From Synechococcus sp. KORDI-100 (lineage in GTDB: Bacteria; Cyanobacteriota; Cyanobacteriia; PCC-6307; Cyanobiaceae): DNA of 64,000 bases. The stretch lies in NCBI RefSeq assembly GCF_000737535.1, contig NZ_CP006269.1, positions 1,364,001-1,428,000 of the forward strand. Reading direction: 5' to 3'. Of the stretch, positions 29,277 to 38,505 are shown piece after piece (position 1 is the first letter of the stretch; each line of letters starts with the position of its first letter). The notes beneath the pieces were generated by a model that did no database searches, was not told where the DNA came from, and worked only from the letters and a program-made list of their open reading frames with translations. The translations under genes were made by a program, and so were the position numbers.

Positions 29277-30658
29277 CAGGGCTCTGTCGCTGTTGGTTCT
29301 GAGTTCAATGAGTCAGGTGGCGAGAATCCAAAAAACTTCTTCACTGTTGGCAAGACAAGTGATATCGGCGAAACATATCGTGTTGTTATTTCCACGTTGA
29401 TTTTGGACCCTTCTCGAGGTTGAAATGGCAAGTCCGTTGATGTACTCCATTGATAACCGCCACTGTTGACAACATCCTGGCCGTTGGATTTTTCAAGCTT
29501 GAGGATCACCAATGTTGGCGCAACCATCCTTGCTTCAATCGATCTGGCAATTGATGTAACACCGACCCTTGCTTCCATCCCATCGACTGTGCTCGGAACC
29601 GGAGCGACAGATGCGACTTCGCCTTTGATTCCACCATATTCCGTGCGATTGAATCCGACCGGCGTCACCAGAGCGGACATTCCTGCCGAGACTGATCCTT
29701 TGTCTGTGTTGTCAACAAAGACAGGGACGAGCGATGGTGATTTCACCAGATCTGGGCTCACTTTCAGGACGATTTCTCCAGCTGATACTTCTTCAGAGTC
29801 GTTGGGGATGACCTGATAGAGATATAAGGGCTCTTCTGCAAAGATCAACTCACCATCCACGACATCGGAGAGGATATTCTTCAAGTTCAGGTATCCATTC
29901 GTTTTTTCTTGATCCAAGGCGAGTATTTGACTTTCGACATTAAGGATCTGTGCCTTCAGGCTGTCAACATTGGATTGTTCATCCAGGAGTGTATCGGCTG
30001 AAAAAACATCTGTTCCTACCCCTCGCATTTTTGCGAGCATCTGATTCCTGGAGACCAATTCAGTTTTCAGGGTCTTGATTTCTGTTTTGAGATTATCTGT
30101 TTTCTTTGTGGTGGAATCCTGCAGGGATCTCCACTGCATCAGCGCGACGGTCAGGCGTTGTTCGATTGAATTTGACTGAATCCAGAGAATCAGGCGCCCT
30201 TTTGGTAGTTGCGTGCCAAGCAACGACTTTTGTTTTTCGACGAATTCCGTTGAGTTGTTTTGTGCGTCGATGCCTTCGCCCGACGGTGTGACGTCTGAAT
30301 CGTTGAGCAGGTCTTCGGCAAGCTTGACAACTTGTTCGGCGTTGAACTCTTCTGGTCTTAAGGAAAATCTAAAGGCCGATTGATGCCACTCTCTGGACGC
30401 TTGTTTGAACGTCCAGATGGCTTTGCCTTCGGCTCTGCTCGGAATCGTATTGATTGTGCTGACTGGTAGAAGTGCCCCAACGGCGTTCACTGTGATCGGG
30501 ATTCGGGCCATGGCAGACCACCCAACCCCAGCGGCGACCAGCACAAAACCCATCGCGATTGTTGCCCTGAGTGGGGGCGTTAACAGAGTGATGGGGCCTG
30601 CCAGGTCTCCTGGAATTCGTCGCTTTCTGAGGGCCTCCTGGCTGAATATCGACGACAT
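29276..30658 (-). CDS. NHLM-type secretion protein, HlyD-like adaptor
   Basis: 460 residues, first gene of the export operon. One membrane segment (about 32-50, IAMGFVLVAAGVGWSAMARI) is followed by a lipoyl-like half motif, a long coiled coil (about 175-250) and beta-barrel parts near the C-terminus. This is the order of membrane-fusion proteins that bridge an ABC exporter to an outer-membrane channel. The start is ATG 30658. It overlaps the peptidase-ABC gene by one base, so the three proteins are made together. Confidence 0.87.
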   Translation of the reverse strand: MSSIFSQEALRKRRIPGDLAGPITLLTPPLRATIAMGFVLVAAGVGWSAMARIPITVNAVGALLPVSTINTIPSRAEGKAIWTFKQASREWHQSAFRFSLRPEEFNAEQVVKLAEDLLNDSDVTPSGEGIDAQNNSTEFVEKQKSLLGTQLPKGRLILWIQSNSIEQRLTVALMQWRSLQDSTTKKTDNLKTEIKTLKTELVSRNQMLAKMRGVGTDVFSADTLLDEQSNVDSLKAQILNVESQILALDQEKTNGYLNLKNILSDVVDGELIFAEEPLYLYQVIPNDSEEVSAGEIVLKVSPDLVKSPSLVPVFVDNTDKGSVSAGMSALVTPVGFNRTEYGGIKGEVASVAPVPSTVDGMEARVGVTSIARSIEARMVAPTLVILKLEKSNGQDVVNSGGYQWSTSTDLPFQPREGSKINVEITTRYVSPISLVLPTVKKFFGFSPPDSLNSEPTATEP

Positions 30659-31030
30659 GAACGAGCTTCAATATCCGCATCGTATGGACTGAAAACCGGT
30701 CGGCAATCTAATTTTTTGTATGTCAGTGTTTCCTGCGCTAGGCGCCAAGATTTTGTAGTGATGAATACATTTCGGCGTCCCTGCTGTTTCGGCCTGCGCG
30801 GATGGTCAGGGCCATTCTGTCGTCGCCTCATGCCCTGGCGCCAGGGCCGGGTCTCAACGCTGCTCCTTCGGCTCAAGTGAGTAGGCGTTGATCCTGCATC
30901 GTCGATGGCATAGTCGACGATGTGAATGGCATGGGGTGGATGGAACGGGGTGAATGGAATGGTCGGTTGGCAGGCCTTGGACGTTGCACCCTGATTTTGC
31001 TAATAATACAGGCGTACTATTTTGTTTGGC
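30659..31030. other. 372-bp divergent spacer upstream of the export operon
   Basis: This region separates the adaptor gene (minus) from the DUF1651 gene (plus) and must hold both promoters. It contains an A/T-rich stretch near 30710 and a GGCGCCA palindrome near 30750. No coding pattern, clear operator or precursor peptide was seen. Confidence 0.5.
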
Positions 31031-31279
31031 ATGGCAGAGGGTTGGCTCACCGATCGTGAGCGCTATTGGGTCGCCCGGTTTCACAGAGATGAGCGGTCCT
31101 GGCAACGCGACCCCAGGGTCTTCGTCGACTACGGCAGAGAGATGCCGGCCGGTGAACCTGCTCTGCTCAAGAGCAGGCGCTATCTGAGGCAGTCGGATGC
31201 CACCGCGCTCTGGAAGGCGCTTCGCTCAAGCGGCTGGGTGCAGACCTCGCCTGCCTGGGGTGATGACTCCGTGGCGTAG
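31031..31279 (+). CDS. DUF1651 family protein
   Basis: 82 residues with the pattern of the DUF1651 family of marine picocyanobacteria: WLTDRERYWVARFHRDERSW, DPRVFVDYGREMPAGEP, LLKSRRYLR, and LWKALRSSGWVQT. ATG 31031 is chosen over a TTG nine bases upstream. Function unknown; members are often multicopy and accessory. A strong hairpin follows the stop. Confidence 0.75.
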   Translation: MAEGWLTDRERYWVARFHRDERSWQRDPRVFVDYGREMPAGEPALLKSRRYLRQSDATALWKALRSSGWVQTSPAWGDDSVA

Positions 31280-31286
31280 TGAGCAA

Positions 31287-31315
31287 GGGTGGACCATCTC
31301 CCTCAAGGTCCACCC
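31287..31315 (+). terminator. Hairpin after the DUF1651 gene
   Basis: A perfect 9-bp stem, GGGTGGACC and GGTCCACCC, with an 11-base loop begins eight bases after the stop. There is no T-run, so it may end transcription weakly or protect the mRNA 3' end. Confidence 0.6.
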
Positions 31316-31531
31316 ACGCCCGTCGCCGCAGGTATCAGCGTTTACCCGCTCTTTCAGTGTGCCCTCGGCTCACGTGAGCGACATGCGCTGATGTGCTCAG
31401 TTCGCTTTGTTGGCTCATTCGCGATTGATCAGATTGTTTGCTGCTCAATCGCCCACAAATTCTGTGCGTTGCTCGGCACTTGTGAGCGGAGCTGATGACG
31501 TGGTCATCTGGTGGCGCAGTACGGTTGCTGC

Positions 31532-31792
31532 TCAGGCTTCTGCAGAGGCCTGCTCATGGATCCTGTTCATCGTGGATGACAGCTGGGCGACGTCCTGAAG
31601 ACCCTCGACGCTGAACCAGGGTGCAGTCTCCCAGCTGAAGCCTTCCCCGAAGGTGGTGTCGGGTGCCACGACATACCAATGGCAATCAACGTCCGGCGTC
31701 TCCACTGAACATCGGGACCAATCAGGCTGCCATTGGGGAACCTGGACCCACATCACAGCTGCAAGAACCACTGAAAGAATCGTTTGCAGCAT
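31532..31792 (-). CDS. Small exported hypothetical protein
   Basis: 86 residues from ATG 31792. The first 20 residues (LQTILSVVLAAVMWVQVP) form a signal peptide or membrane anchor. The mature part holds two cysteines (SRCSVETPDVDCHWYVVAP) that may form a disulfide, and a short helix at the end. No family recognised. It stands alone between plus-strand genes. Confidence 0.55.
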   Translation of the reverse strand: MLQTILSVVLAAVMWVQVPQWQPDWSRCSVETPDVDCHWYVVAPDTTFGEGFSWETAPWFSVEGLQDVAQLSSTMNRIHEQASAEA

Positions 31793-31929
31793 GCGCTTCG
31801 TGAGACTGGTTTGAGACCATAGGCAGTTTTCCCTGCTGGTTGCGCCCGGTTCGAGCCATCCCCTCAGGCCTTTCCGGGTTCCAACATTGCCCAGGCCGCT
31901 GCCGCACCATTCATGGCAACCAGCTCGTG

Positions 31930-31976
31930 GAAATCAGTCTTTTGAAATCAGTTCTTTGAAATCAGTCCGTTGAAAC
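31930..31976. repeat. Tandem 14-bp repeat upstream of the ABC1 kinase gene
   Basis: GAAATCAGTCTTTT, GAAATCAGTTCTTT and GAAATCAGTCCGTT follow each other, then a partial GAAACCA. They lie about 90-135 bases before the ABC1 kinase start and could be regulator-binding direct repeats or slippage products. Half-site spacing of 14 bp is not a whole helical turn. Confidence 0.8.
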
Positions 31977-32063
31977 CAACGTCGCAAGTAAGCCACTGGC
32001 CTGATCCACCCTTGGGATGAAGATTTTTCCACTTAAATAAGTAAGACGTACCGTCCTCGCTTG

Positions 32064-33713
32064 ATGGCTTACGACCCCGGACGGGATCTTCTCTGGTTGT
32101 TGCTTAGGCCCTGGGTGGCTGTGCCGCGACTGATTCAGGTGCTCTGGTCGTTCACCGGCTTGGTTCTGGTGTTGCTTGTACGAGGGAGCAGCGCAGACGC
32201 CAAGGTTCAGCAGGGGGTTGCACGCAGCATCCTCAACACCCTCACCGGCCTTGGTCCCTGTTTCATCAAGGTGGGGCAGGCCCTGTCAACGCGCCCCGAT
32301 CTCGTGCGTCGCGACTGGTTGGAGGAACTGACCAGGCTGCAGGACGATCTTCCCGCCTTCCCCCATGCCATCGCCCTGAAGCGGATCGAGGAGGAGCTCG
32401 GTGCTCCTGCCGATGAGTTGTTCGAGGAGTTTCCCGATCATCCGATTGCGGCTGCCAGTCTCGGTCAGGTGTACAAAGCCAGGCTCCAGGGCGATGCCTG
32501 GGTGGCGGTGAAGGTTCAGCGGCCGGGATTGCAGTTCATCCTCCGCCGCGACCTCGTCTTGATCCGCCTGCTGGGTGTCATCACCGCGCCGTTGTTGCCC
32601 CTCAACCTCGGTTTTGGCCTTGGCGACATCATCGATGAATTCGGCCGCAGCCTCTTTGAAGAGATTGACTACGAGCAGGAAGCCGCCAATGCCGAGCGCT
32701 TCGCTGCCATGTTTGCCGACAACCCGGCTGTGTATGTCCCGAGGGTTGAACGGATGCTCAGTTCCCGTCGTGTGCTGACGACGGCGTGGGTGGATGGCGC
32801 CAAGATGCGCGACAGCAGAGAACTGCTGGATCTGCGCATGGATCCAACCGCCCTGATCCGGACAGGGGTGATCAGCGGCCTGCAGCAGCTTCTCGAGTTC
32901 GGCTACTTCCACGCGGATCCCCACCCTGGCAACCTGTTCGCCCGTCATGGACGCAGTGGTGATCTGGGCCACATCGGCTACGTGGATTTCGGGATGATGG
33001 ATTCGATTAGCAACAGCGATCGCCTCACCCTGACGGGCGCCGTGGTTCACCTGATCAACAAGGATTTCGAGGCTCTGGCGAAGGATTTTCAGACCCTGGG
33101 TTTTCTGAGCCCCACAGCCGACCTGCAGCCGATCATTCCTGCTCTGGAAGAAGTGCTCGGAGGCAGTCTCGGTGATTCGGTCGGATCCTTCAATTTCAAG
33201 GCGATCACCGATCGTTTCTCAGAGTTGATGTTCGATTACCCCTTCCGGGTGCCAGCGCGTTTCGCCCTGATCATCCGGGCTGTGGTGAGCCAGGAGGGCC
33301 TGGCCCTGCGCCTGGATCCCCAGTTTCGGATCATTGCGGTGGCCTACCCCTACGTTGCCCGTCGCCTTCTCGCTGGCGACACCAGTGAGATGCGCGACAA
33401 GTTGCTTGAGGTGATCTTCGACACGGAAGGCCGTCTTCGTCTCGATCGTCTCGAAAGCCTCCTGGCCGTGGTGGGACAGGATGCGCCAGCTCCAGGCAAG
33501 GAGTTGATCCCTGTGGCCGGAGCCGGTCTGCGTCTGTTGTTCAGTCGGGATGGTGCTGATCTGCGCAAACGTCTGCTGCTCAACCTGATCCGCGACGATC
33601 GGATTCATACCGATGATGTCCGAGCCCTGGCCGGACTGATCGGGCGGACCTTCGGACCTGGACGCATCGCCGGAGGGCTGCTGCAGCAGCTCAACCCCCT
33701 GGCGGCAGTGTGA
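32064..33713 (+). CDS. ABC1/AarF/UbiB-family atypical protein kinase
   Basis: About 549 residues. Family motifs are in order: GLGPCFIKVGQALSTRPDL (KxGQ), AAASLGQVYKA (Ala-rich loop), VAVKVQRPG, FEEIDYEQEAANAERF, HADPHPGNLF and GYVDFGMMD. Cyanobacteria carry several paralogues linked to quinone or prenyl-lipid metabolism in thylakoids. ATG 32064 is preferred over a TTG three bases upstream. Its 3' end overlaps the convergent channel gene by 23 bases. Confidence 0.92.
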   Translation: MAYDPGRDLLWLLLRPWVAVPRLIQVLWSFTGLVLVLLVRGSSADAKVQQGVARSILNTLTGLGPCFIKVGQALSTRPDLVRRDWLEELTRLQDDLPAFPHAIALKRIEEELGAPADELFEEFPDHPIAAASLGQVYKARLQGDAWVAVKVQRPGLQFILRRDLVLIRLLGVITAPLLPLNLGFGLGDIIDEFGRSLFEEIDYEQEAANAERFAAMFADNPAVYVPRVERMLSSRRVLTTAWVDGAKMRDSRELLDLRMDPTALIRTGVISGLQQLLEFGYFHADPHPGNLFARHGRSGDLGHIGYVDFGMMDSISNSDRLTLTGAVVHLINKDFEALAKDFQTLGFLSPTADLQPIIPALEEVLGGSLGDSVGSFNFKAITDRFSELMFDYPFRVPARFALIIRAVVSQEGLALRLDPQFRIIAVAYPYVARRLLAGDTSEMRDKLLEVIFDTEGRLRLDRLESLLAVVGQDAPAPGKELIPVAGAGLRLLFSRDGADLRKRLLLNLIRDDRIHTDDVRALAGLIGRTFGPGRIAGGLLQQLNPLAAV

Positions 33714-34920
33714 ACCAGCAGAGAACAATGCTGACGGAGCTGAAGATCACCACCGTCAGCGGCCAGATCTCATCGAGTCGATGCAGACGCTGCTCCATCT
33801 GCTCCCGTTTCGGTCCCTCCGGCATGTGTTCCATCTCCCCGTAACGACGGCCGATGTAGATCACCAGCACAAAGGCCAGCAACGTCACCACATAGGCAAC
33901 GACATACACCTGGTCGAGAAAGGTGAGAAACGGCAGATCGGGAAGTTCATCCCGGTAGGTCTGCTGCAGAAACACAAGGGTGAGCAGCACGGTGACGGGG
34001 ATCCCGGCGCGGGCATCCTGTTCGTCCGCTCTCACCTTGAACACCAGCAGCACCATCGCCATCACCACCAGCAGCGGCAGCATCAGGCGCCAGAAGGCCG
34101 ACCAGGCCGAGGTTCCAAACGAGATGTCGTAAACAATCAGGCTGTAGTCGTCGGCGCTGCCTCCCAGCCCGAAGTTGGTGGCGTAGTTGTGCCGGTATTC
34201 AGCAATCGACCAGCCGCGGTTGAGCCAGCCGATGATGCCGGCGAACAGTCCCATGCCGCTGTTCTGAACATCCGCCTCAAACCTGAGATTGGAGTAATCG
34301 AAGCTTCCTTCGACGTCCTCCATCTCCAAGACAAGGGGCAGGCTCACGGTGACAAAGGGGAAGTGACGGAAGCTCGCCTTGTCGATGTAGAAGCGACCCA
34401 GGTAGGTGAACAACTGGTAATAACTGCCATCGGCCTGTTGCACCGGCTGTGGGCCCAAGGGTGTCAACACCGGCTCCGCATCGGAGAGCAGGCCGTTCAC
34501 CAACGTGATCCGTTCGTTGATCGACTGGTTTTGCTCTTCGAGGTACTGCTGCAGTGCGTCATCCCAATGCAGCCAGACGTAACCGTTGGCCGAGTAGCTC
34601 GGAATACTCAGATCGAGGTCATAGGTGCTGGTGGCATAGACGCCGGCCTGGATGTGGAACCTGGCGTTCTCCAGCGCCTCCTGGTCCGTTGTGGTTTCCC
34701 GATCCGACATCAGCTGCCCTCGCAGGGAGGTCCAGCCATCCGCTGGCAGACGGCGGGTATCGGTCGTCAGAGCCCGGGATGACGAGGCCAGACGCAGGGC
34801 GTCCCGGCTCGGCACACGACCGACATCGAGCTCGCTGATTCCTGAGACCGCCAGAACGGCAGCAAGCAGAATTGAGATCGCGGCGAGGATGTTCCAGTGC
34901 TTCTGTTTCCTCGGGGCCAT
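33691..34920 (-). CDS. Pentameric ligand-gated ion channel (pLGIC) homologue
   Basis: 409 residues from ATG 34920. After an N-terminal signal/anchor (about 10-28) comes a periplasmic ligand-binding-type beta domain with YVWLHWDD (about 114-121) and the loop SFRHFPFVTVSLPLVLEMED (about 183-202), the cysteine-free form of the Cys-loop. Four membrane segments follow: M1 about 275-296, M2 about 304-320, M3 about 330-357 and M4 about 385-405. This is the layout of bacterial channels such as GLIC. It is divergent from a periplasmic binding protein gene and the two coding starts overlap. A cation- or anion-selective channel gated by a periplasmic ligand is inferred; the ligand is unknown. Confidence 0.82.
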   Translation of the reverse strand: MAPRKQKHWNILAAISILLAAVLAVSGISELDVGRVPSRDALRLASSSRALTTDTRRLPADGWTSLRGQLMSDRETTTDQEALENARFHIQAGVYATSTYDLDLSIPSYSANGYVWLHWDDALQQYLEEQNQSINERITLVNGLLSDAEPVLTPLGPQPVQQADGSYYQLFTYLGRFYIDKASFRHFPFVTVSLPLVLEMEDVEGSFDYSNLRFEADVQNSGMGLFAGIIGWLNRGWSIAEYRHNYATNFGLGGSADDYSLIVYDISFGTSAWSAFWRLMLPLLVVMAMVLLVFKVRADEQDARAGIPVTVLLTLVFLQQTYRDELPDLPFLTFLDQVYVVAYVVTLLAFVLVIYIGRRYGEMEHMPEGPKREQMEQRLHRLDEIWPLTVVIFSSVSIVLCWFTLPPGG

Positions 34921-36096
34921 CAGCGGCTCGCCTCTGTTCGCACTCTGGCCTGTGGGCTGCTGCTGGGTGGCCTGGCACTGGTTCCCCTGCAGCGTCTGTT
35001 TGCAGACTCCCGCCCGCCCGCGGGAGATTCGCCGGCCAGCAGCGACGCAGTCGTGCTGGGTCAGTCCCTGCCCCTGACGGGACCATCGGCCCAGCTCGGT
35101 CTCGACTACCAACGCGGGGCCATGGCCTGGTTCGAGGAGGTGAACCGCCGCGGCGGCATCCACGGACGTCCGATTCGCCTCGTCAGCCTGGATGACCAAT
35201 ACGAGCCCAGCAAAACGCTGGAGAACACCCGCCAACTGTTGCAGCGCCAGGATCTGCTGGCGCTGTTTGGCTACGTCGGAACGCCCACCACTAAGGTTGC
35301 CCTGCCGTTGATTGAGCAGGCCTCGGTGCCGTTGGTCGCGCCGATGACCGGGGCCAGTCTGCTGCGACGCCCTGAGCTGAGGATGGTGTTCAATCTGCGC
35401 TCGAGCTATCGCCTGGAGATCGAGGCGATGGTGGATGAACTGGTGCGCGATGCCAATCACCGAATCGCTGTGGTGTATCAGGACGATGCCTTTGGACAGA
35501 ACGGTCTCAAGGCAGCGATTGAGGCTCTCGCGCGTCACGACCTGACACCGGTGGCCACCGCCACCGTGCAGCGCAACTCCGCCAAGGTCGGTCAGGCGCT
35601 TCGGGAGCTGTTGGCGGTGAATCCCAACGGCGTGATCGTGGTGTCCGCCTACGTGAGTTCAGCCTCCCTGGCCGCCCAGTTGAGGGATCGGGGAAGTTGG
35701 GCCCAGATCATGAACGTGTCCTTCGTCGGCACCAAGGCGTTGCAACAGGCCATGCCGGTGGGTGAAGCGAACGGCATCGGTGTCGCCCAGGTTGTTCCCT
35801 TCCCTTGGAACCGCTGGATCCCAATCGTGGCCGAGTACCAGACACTGATGCGTGCGAGCAGCGACGATCCTGATTTCGGCTTCACGAGCCTCGAGGGATT
35901 TCTGGCTGCGCGTCTGATCACCACGGCCCTGGACCGAGCCGGCAAGGATCCCTCGCGCCAGGATCTCGTTTCGGCGCTCGAGTCGATCAAGGATGTCGAT
36001 CTCGGTGGCTTTTCCCTAGACATGGGCCGGGAGGATCACCAGGCCAGTGATTTCGTTGAACTGACCTTCCTGGGCTCCCAGAACTGGGAACCTTGA
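34897..36096 (+). CDS. Periplasmic binding protein, branched-chain amino acid/amide type (PBP type 1)
   Basis: 399 residues from GTG 34897. A signal peptide (LACGLLLGGLALVPLQRLFA) precedes a type 1 periplasmic binding fold: VVLGQSLPLTGPSAQLGLDY, GGIHGRPIRLVSLDD, ALFGYVGTPTTKVALPLIE, RIAVVYQDDAFGQNGL, and SLEGFLAARLITTAL. No ABC permease or ATPase for it is adjacent. Instead it faces the pLGIC gene, with 24 bases of overlap of the two 5' ends. It could deliver a ligand to the channel or serve a transporter elsewhere. Confidence 0.85.
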   Translation: MLLFPRGHQRLASVRTLACGLLLGGLALVPLQRLFADSRPPAGDSPASSDAVVLGQSLPLTGPSAQLGLDYQRGAMAWFEEVNRRGGIHGRPIRLVSLDDQYEPSKTLENTRQLLQRQDLLALFGYVGTPTTKVALPLIEQASVPLVAPMTGASLLRRPELRMVFNLRSSYRLEIEAMVDELVRDANHRIAVVYQDDAFGQNGLKAAIEALARHDLTPVATATVQRNSAKVGQALRELLAVNPNGVIVVSAYVSSASLAAQLRDRGSWAQIMNVSFVGTKALQQAMPVGEANGIGVAQVVPFPWNRWIPIVAEYQTLMRASSDDPDFGFTSLEGFLAARLITTALDRAGKDPSRQDLVSALESIKDVDLGGFSLDMGREDHQASDFVELTFLGSQNWEP

Positions 36097-36137
36097 TGCG
36101 AGATCGCTAAGGTCGCCGCTTCACCGCCGAGGTCGAC

Positions 36138-36557
36138 ATGACCGATGAGTTGACCGCCGAACAGCTGGAGCAGCTGCTTCAGATGGTGATGCTGCCCCAG
36201 CCTCCCTATCTCATGGCCGGTGTCGGCCTGATGATCGGCGTGCTCTGCGGCCTGACCTTTGGCCGCCAGGTGCAGGACAAACTCGATGGCTGGAAGCAGG
36301 ATCGTCTGCCCCTGCTGCCTCTGGCCACTGCTGAGATCACGATCAGCTTTGCCGGCACCCTGATCGGCACCACGTTGTTCATCGGTTGCTGCCTGCAGAT
36401 CTTCGGGTTCTCCGCCGGGGCTGCCCTGCTGGTGGCCTTCGTTCTGTCGCTCCTGACGGGGGGCGCTTTGTTCGCTCAGCTTGAGCGCCTAATGCAACAG
36501 GTGGAGCGTGGCAACTTCAAGGCCGTCGATTTCGATAATTTCGACGAATTCTTTTGA
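36138..36557 (+). CDS. Hypothetical membrane protein
   Basis: 139 residues with one hydrophobic segment near 25-42 (MAGVGLMIGVLCGLTFG), two further ones (about 68-85 and 89-108), and an acidic tail ending DFDNFDEFF. It lies between the binding protein gene and phoB on the same strand. No family recognised; conserved-looking cyanobacterial protein. Confidence 0.65.
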   Translation: MTDELTAEQLEQLLQMVMLPQPPYLMAGVGLMIGVLCGLTFGRQVQDKLDGWKQDRLPLLPLATAEITISFAGTLIGTTLFIGCCLQIFGFSAGAALLVAFVLSLLTGGALFAQLERLMQQVERGNFKAVDFDNFDEFF

Positions 36558-36608
36558 TCAAAAAATGTTGTTTTAAGGCTCGCAGAGCGGTCCCAGGGCA
36601 AACTGACG

Positions 36609-37349
36609 ATGTCGGTTGGACATGTGGTGGTGACAACCCTGCCCGTTGGTGCCGTCGCCACAGGACGGCTTCTGATCGTTGAGGACGATGACAGCATCCG
36701 CGACACCGTCGGAGAAGCCCTGAAGGCCGAGGGTTACGAGGTGCTGTCGTCCGCGAACGGCAAGGAGGCACTCTCCCTTCTGACGGATGCGTCGGCTCAG
36801 CCCGTCGACCTGCTGGTTCTGGATCTGATGCTTCCAGGCCTCTGTGGTCTGGATCTCTGTCGGGAGCTGCGACGCTTCAACAACAACACACCAATCCTTG
36901 TGATCAGTGCGCGAGACAGTGAGACCGACCGGGTGCTCGGTTTGGAGGTGGGGGCCGACGACTACCTGGTGAAACCGTTTGGATTACGGGAACTTGTGGC
37001 ACGCTGCCGCGCTCTGCTTAGGCGCTCCCGCCAGCTGCCGAACGCGCCCGCGGAAATCCATCGGCACGCCAATCTCTGCCTGTATGTGAGTGAGTGCAGA
37101 GTCACCCGGGATGGTGAGGACCTGAACCTGTCGCCAAAGGAATACAAGATTCTCGAGTTGTTGATCCGGAATCCCAAACGGGTCTGGAGCCGTGATCAGT
37201 TGCTCGAGAAGATCTGGGGATTGGACTTTGTCGGCGACACCAAAACGGTGGACGTCCACATCCGCTGGCTGCGGGAAAAGATCGAGGACAATCCCTCGGC
37301 TCCTGAACTGATCCGCACCGTTCGCGGTTTCGGCTACCGCTTCGGCTGA
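36609..37349 (+). CDS. phoB: OmpR/PhoB-family response regulator, probably PhoB
   Basis: 246 residues. Receiver domain: acidic pocket EDDD (25-28), phospho-acceptor Asp72 in VLDLMLPG, conserved Lys in VKPF. The winged-helix DNA-binding domain ends with TVDVHIRWLREKIED and TVRGFGYRFG. The sensor kinase gene follows after seven bases. Gene order and kinase type fit the phosphate-starvation regulator pair of marine Synechococcus, but the phosphate link is inferred from context. Confidence 0.85.
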   Translation: MSVGHVVVTTLPVGAVATGRLLIVEDDDSIRDTVGEALKAEGYEVLSSANGKEALSLLTDASAQPVDLLVLDLMLPGLCGLDLCRELRRFNNNTPILVISARDSETDRVLGLEVGADDYLVKPFGLRELVARCRALLRRSRQLPNAPAEIHRHANLCLYVSECRVTRDGEDLNLSPKEYKILELLIRNPKRVWSRDQLLEKIWGLDFVGDTKTVDVHIRWLREKIEDNPSAPELIRTVRGFGYRFG

Positions 37350-37356
37350 ACGTTCT

Positions 37357-38505
37357 GTGGTTCTGTCTGCCATCTGCGGCCTGCTGATCGGTGTGGCGGC
37401 AACCCTGGCTGTCCAACGCCGTCGTGGTCGTCTTCGACGCGAGCCGGTCGCAGACGACGGTTGCCCGGGGTTTCCACCCGGCTCGGTCAACACGCCCCAG
37501 CTGTTGGCCTGGATCGATGCCGCCACCCAGGGATGGATGATCCTGGCGCCCGATCTCACGATCGCGTACATCAACGCGCGTGCCGAGCGTTTTCTCCACA
37601 TCTCCCGCAATCTGCTGGTTCGCGGTCTGCATCTCGATGAGGTGCTGTCGATTCCCCAGCTCGATGAGGCGATCACCAGCACACGCCATCAGCAACGGCC
37701 GCAACGCAGTGAATGGGAGCAGCTGGGGGAGCCTCTCGAAGCACTGGTGCTTCCAGGCTCCGATGAATGGCTGCTGGTTCTGATTCAGAGTCGACAGTCG
37801 CTTGAGGCCCAGCAGCAGCAACAGGAACGCTGGGTGAGTGACGTGGCCCATGAGCTCAAAACTCCGCTCACAGCTCTGATGCTGGTGAGCGATCGTCTCG
37901 AGATGGCGGTCGACGGGGACGACACCGTGCTGGTGCAGCGCCTTCAGCGAGAGCTGCAGCGGCTGCAGTTGATGGTTGAGGATCTGCTGGAGCTCTCCAG
38001 GCTGGAGAATTGCCTGCCTCAGGACAGTGCCGGTTACAGCGCCATCACGCTGGAGGATCTTGTCGACAGCGCCTGGAGCAGCGTCAGACCTCTGGCGGAG
38101 CAACGTGAGGTGCAACTCACGCTGGACCGCTCCGAACCCGGCCCGTTGATGGGGGATCAGCGGCGCCTGCATCGTGCGGTGCTCAATCTTCTCGACAACG
38201 CCCTGCGCTACAGCCCTGACGGTTCCAGCGTCGAGGTGGCGGTGGTCTCAAGCGGTGGCTGGTGGATGCTGATGATCCGGGATCACGGGCCCGGTCTGAG
38301 CGAATCGGACCTGGGCAGCATGTTCCAGCGTTTCTACCGGGGCGATCCCTCCCGGGCGCGCTCGGCGCGGAGCGGCAGCGGCCTGGGGCTGGCAATCGTG
38401 CAACAGATCGCCGTGAACCATGGCGGCCGGGTTGACGCGCGCAACCATCCCGCCGGCGGCACCTGCATGGAACTGCTGCTACCCAAGAGCATGCCTGCCC
38501 CATGA
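37357..38505 (+). CDS. phoR: Sensor histidine kinase, probably PhoR
   Basis: 382 residues from GTG 37357. One N-terminal membrane segment is followed by a PAS-like domain (about 45-130), an H-box DVAHELKTPLTALML, the N-box LLDNALRYSPDG, and G-boxes RDHGPGLSE and SGSGLGLAIV. The short N-terminus with one membrane span and a PAS domain is the PhoR layout. Its stop overlaps the next start (ATGA). Confidence 0.85.
   Translation: MVLSAICGLLIGVAATLAVQRRRGRLRREPVADDGCPGFPPGSVNTPQLLAWIDAATQGWMILAPDLTIAYINARAERFLHISRNLLVRGLHLDEVLSIPQLDEAITSTRHQQRPQRSEWEQLGEPLEALVLPGSDEWLLVLIQSRQSLEAQQQQQERWVSDVAHELKTPLTALMLVSDRLEMAVDGDDTVLVQRLQRELQRLQLMVEDLLELSRLENCLPQDSAGYSAITLEDLVDSAWSSVRPLAEQREVQLTLDRSEPGPLMGDQRRLHRAVLNLLDNALRYSPDGSSVEVAVVSSGGWWMLMIRDHGPGLSESDLGSMFQRFYRGDPSRARSARSGSGLGLAIVQQIAVNHGGRVDARNHPAGGTCMELLLPKSMPAP

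Noticed and set aside
27075-30658. Assigning the exporter to lanthipeptides (prochlorosin type)
   Set aside because: No LanM-type synthetase or Nif11/NHLP-leader peptide gene was found in the window, so the substrate class stays open.
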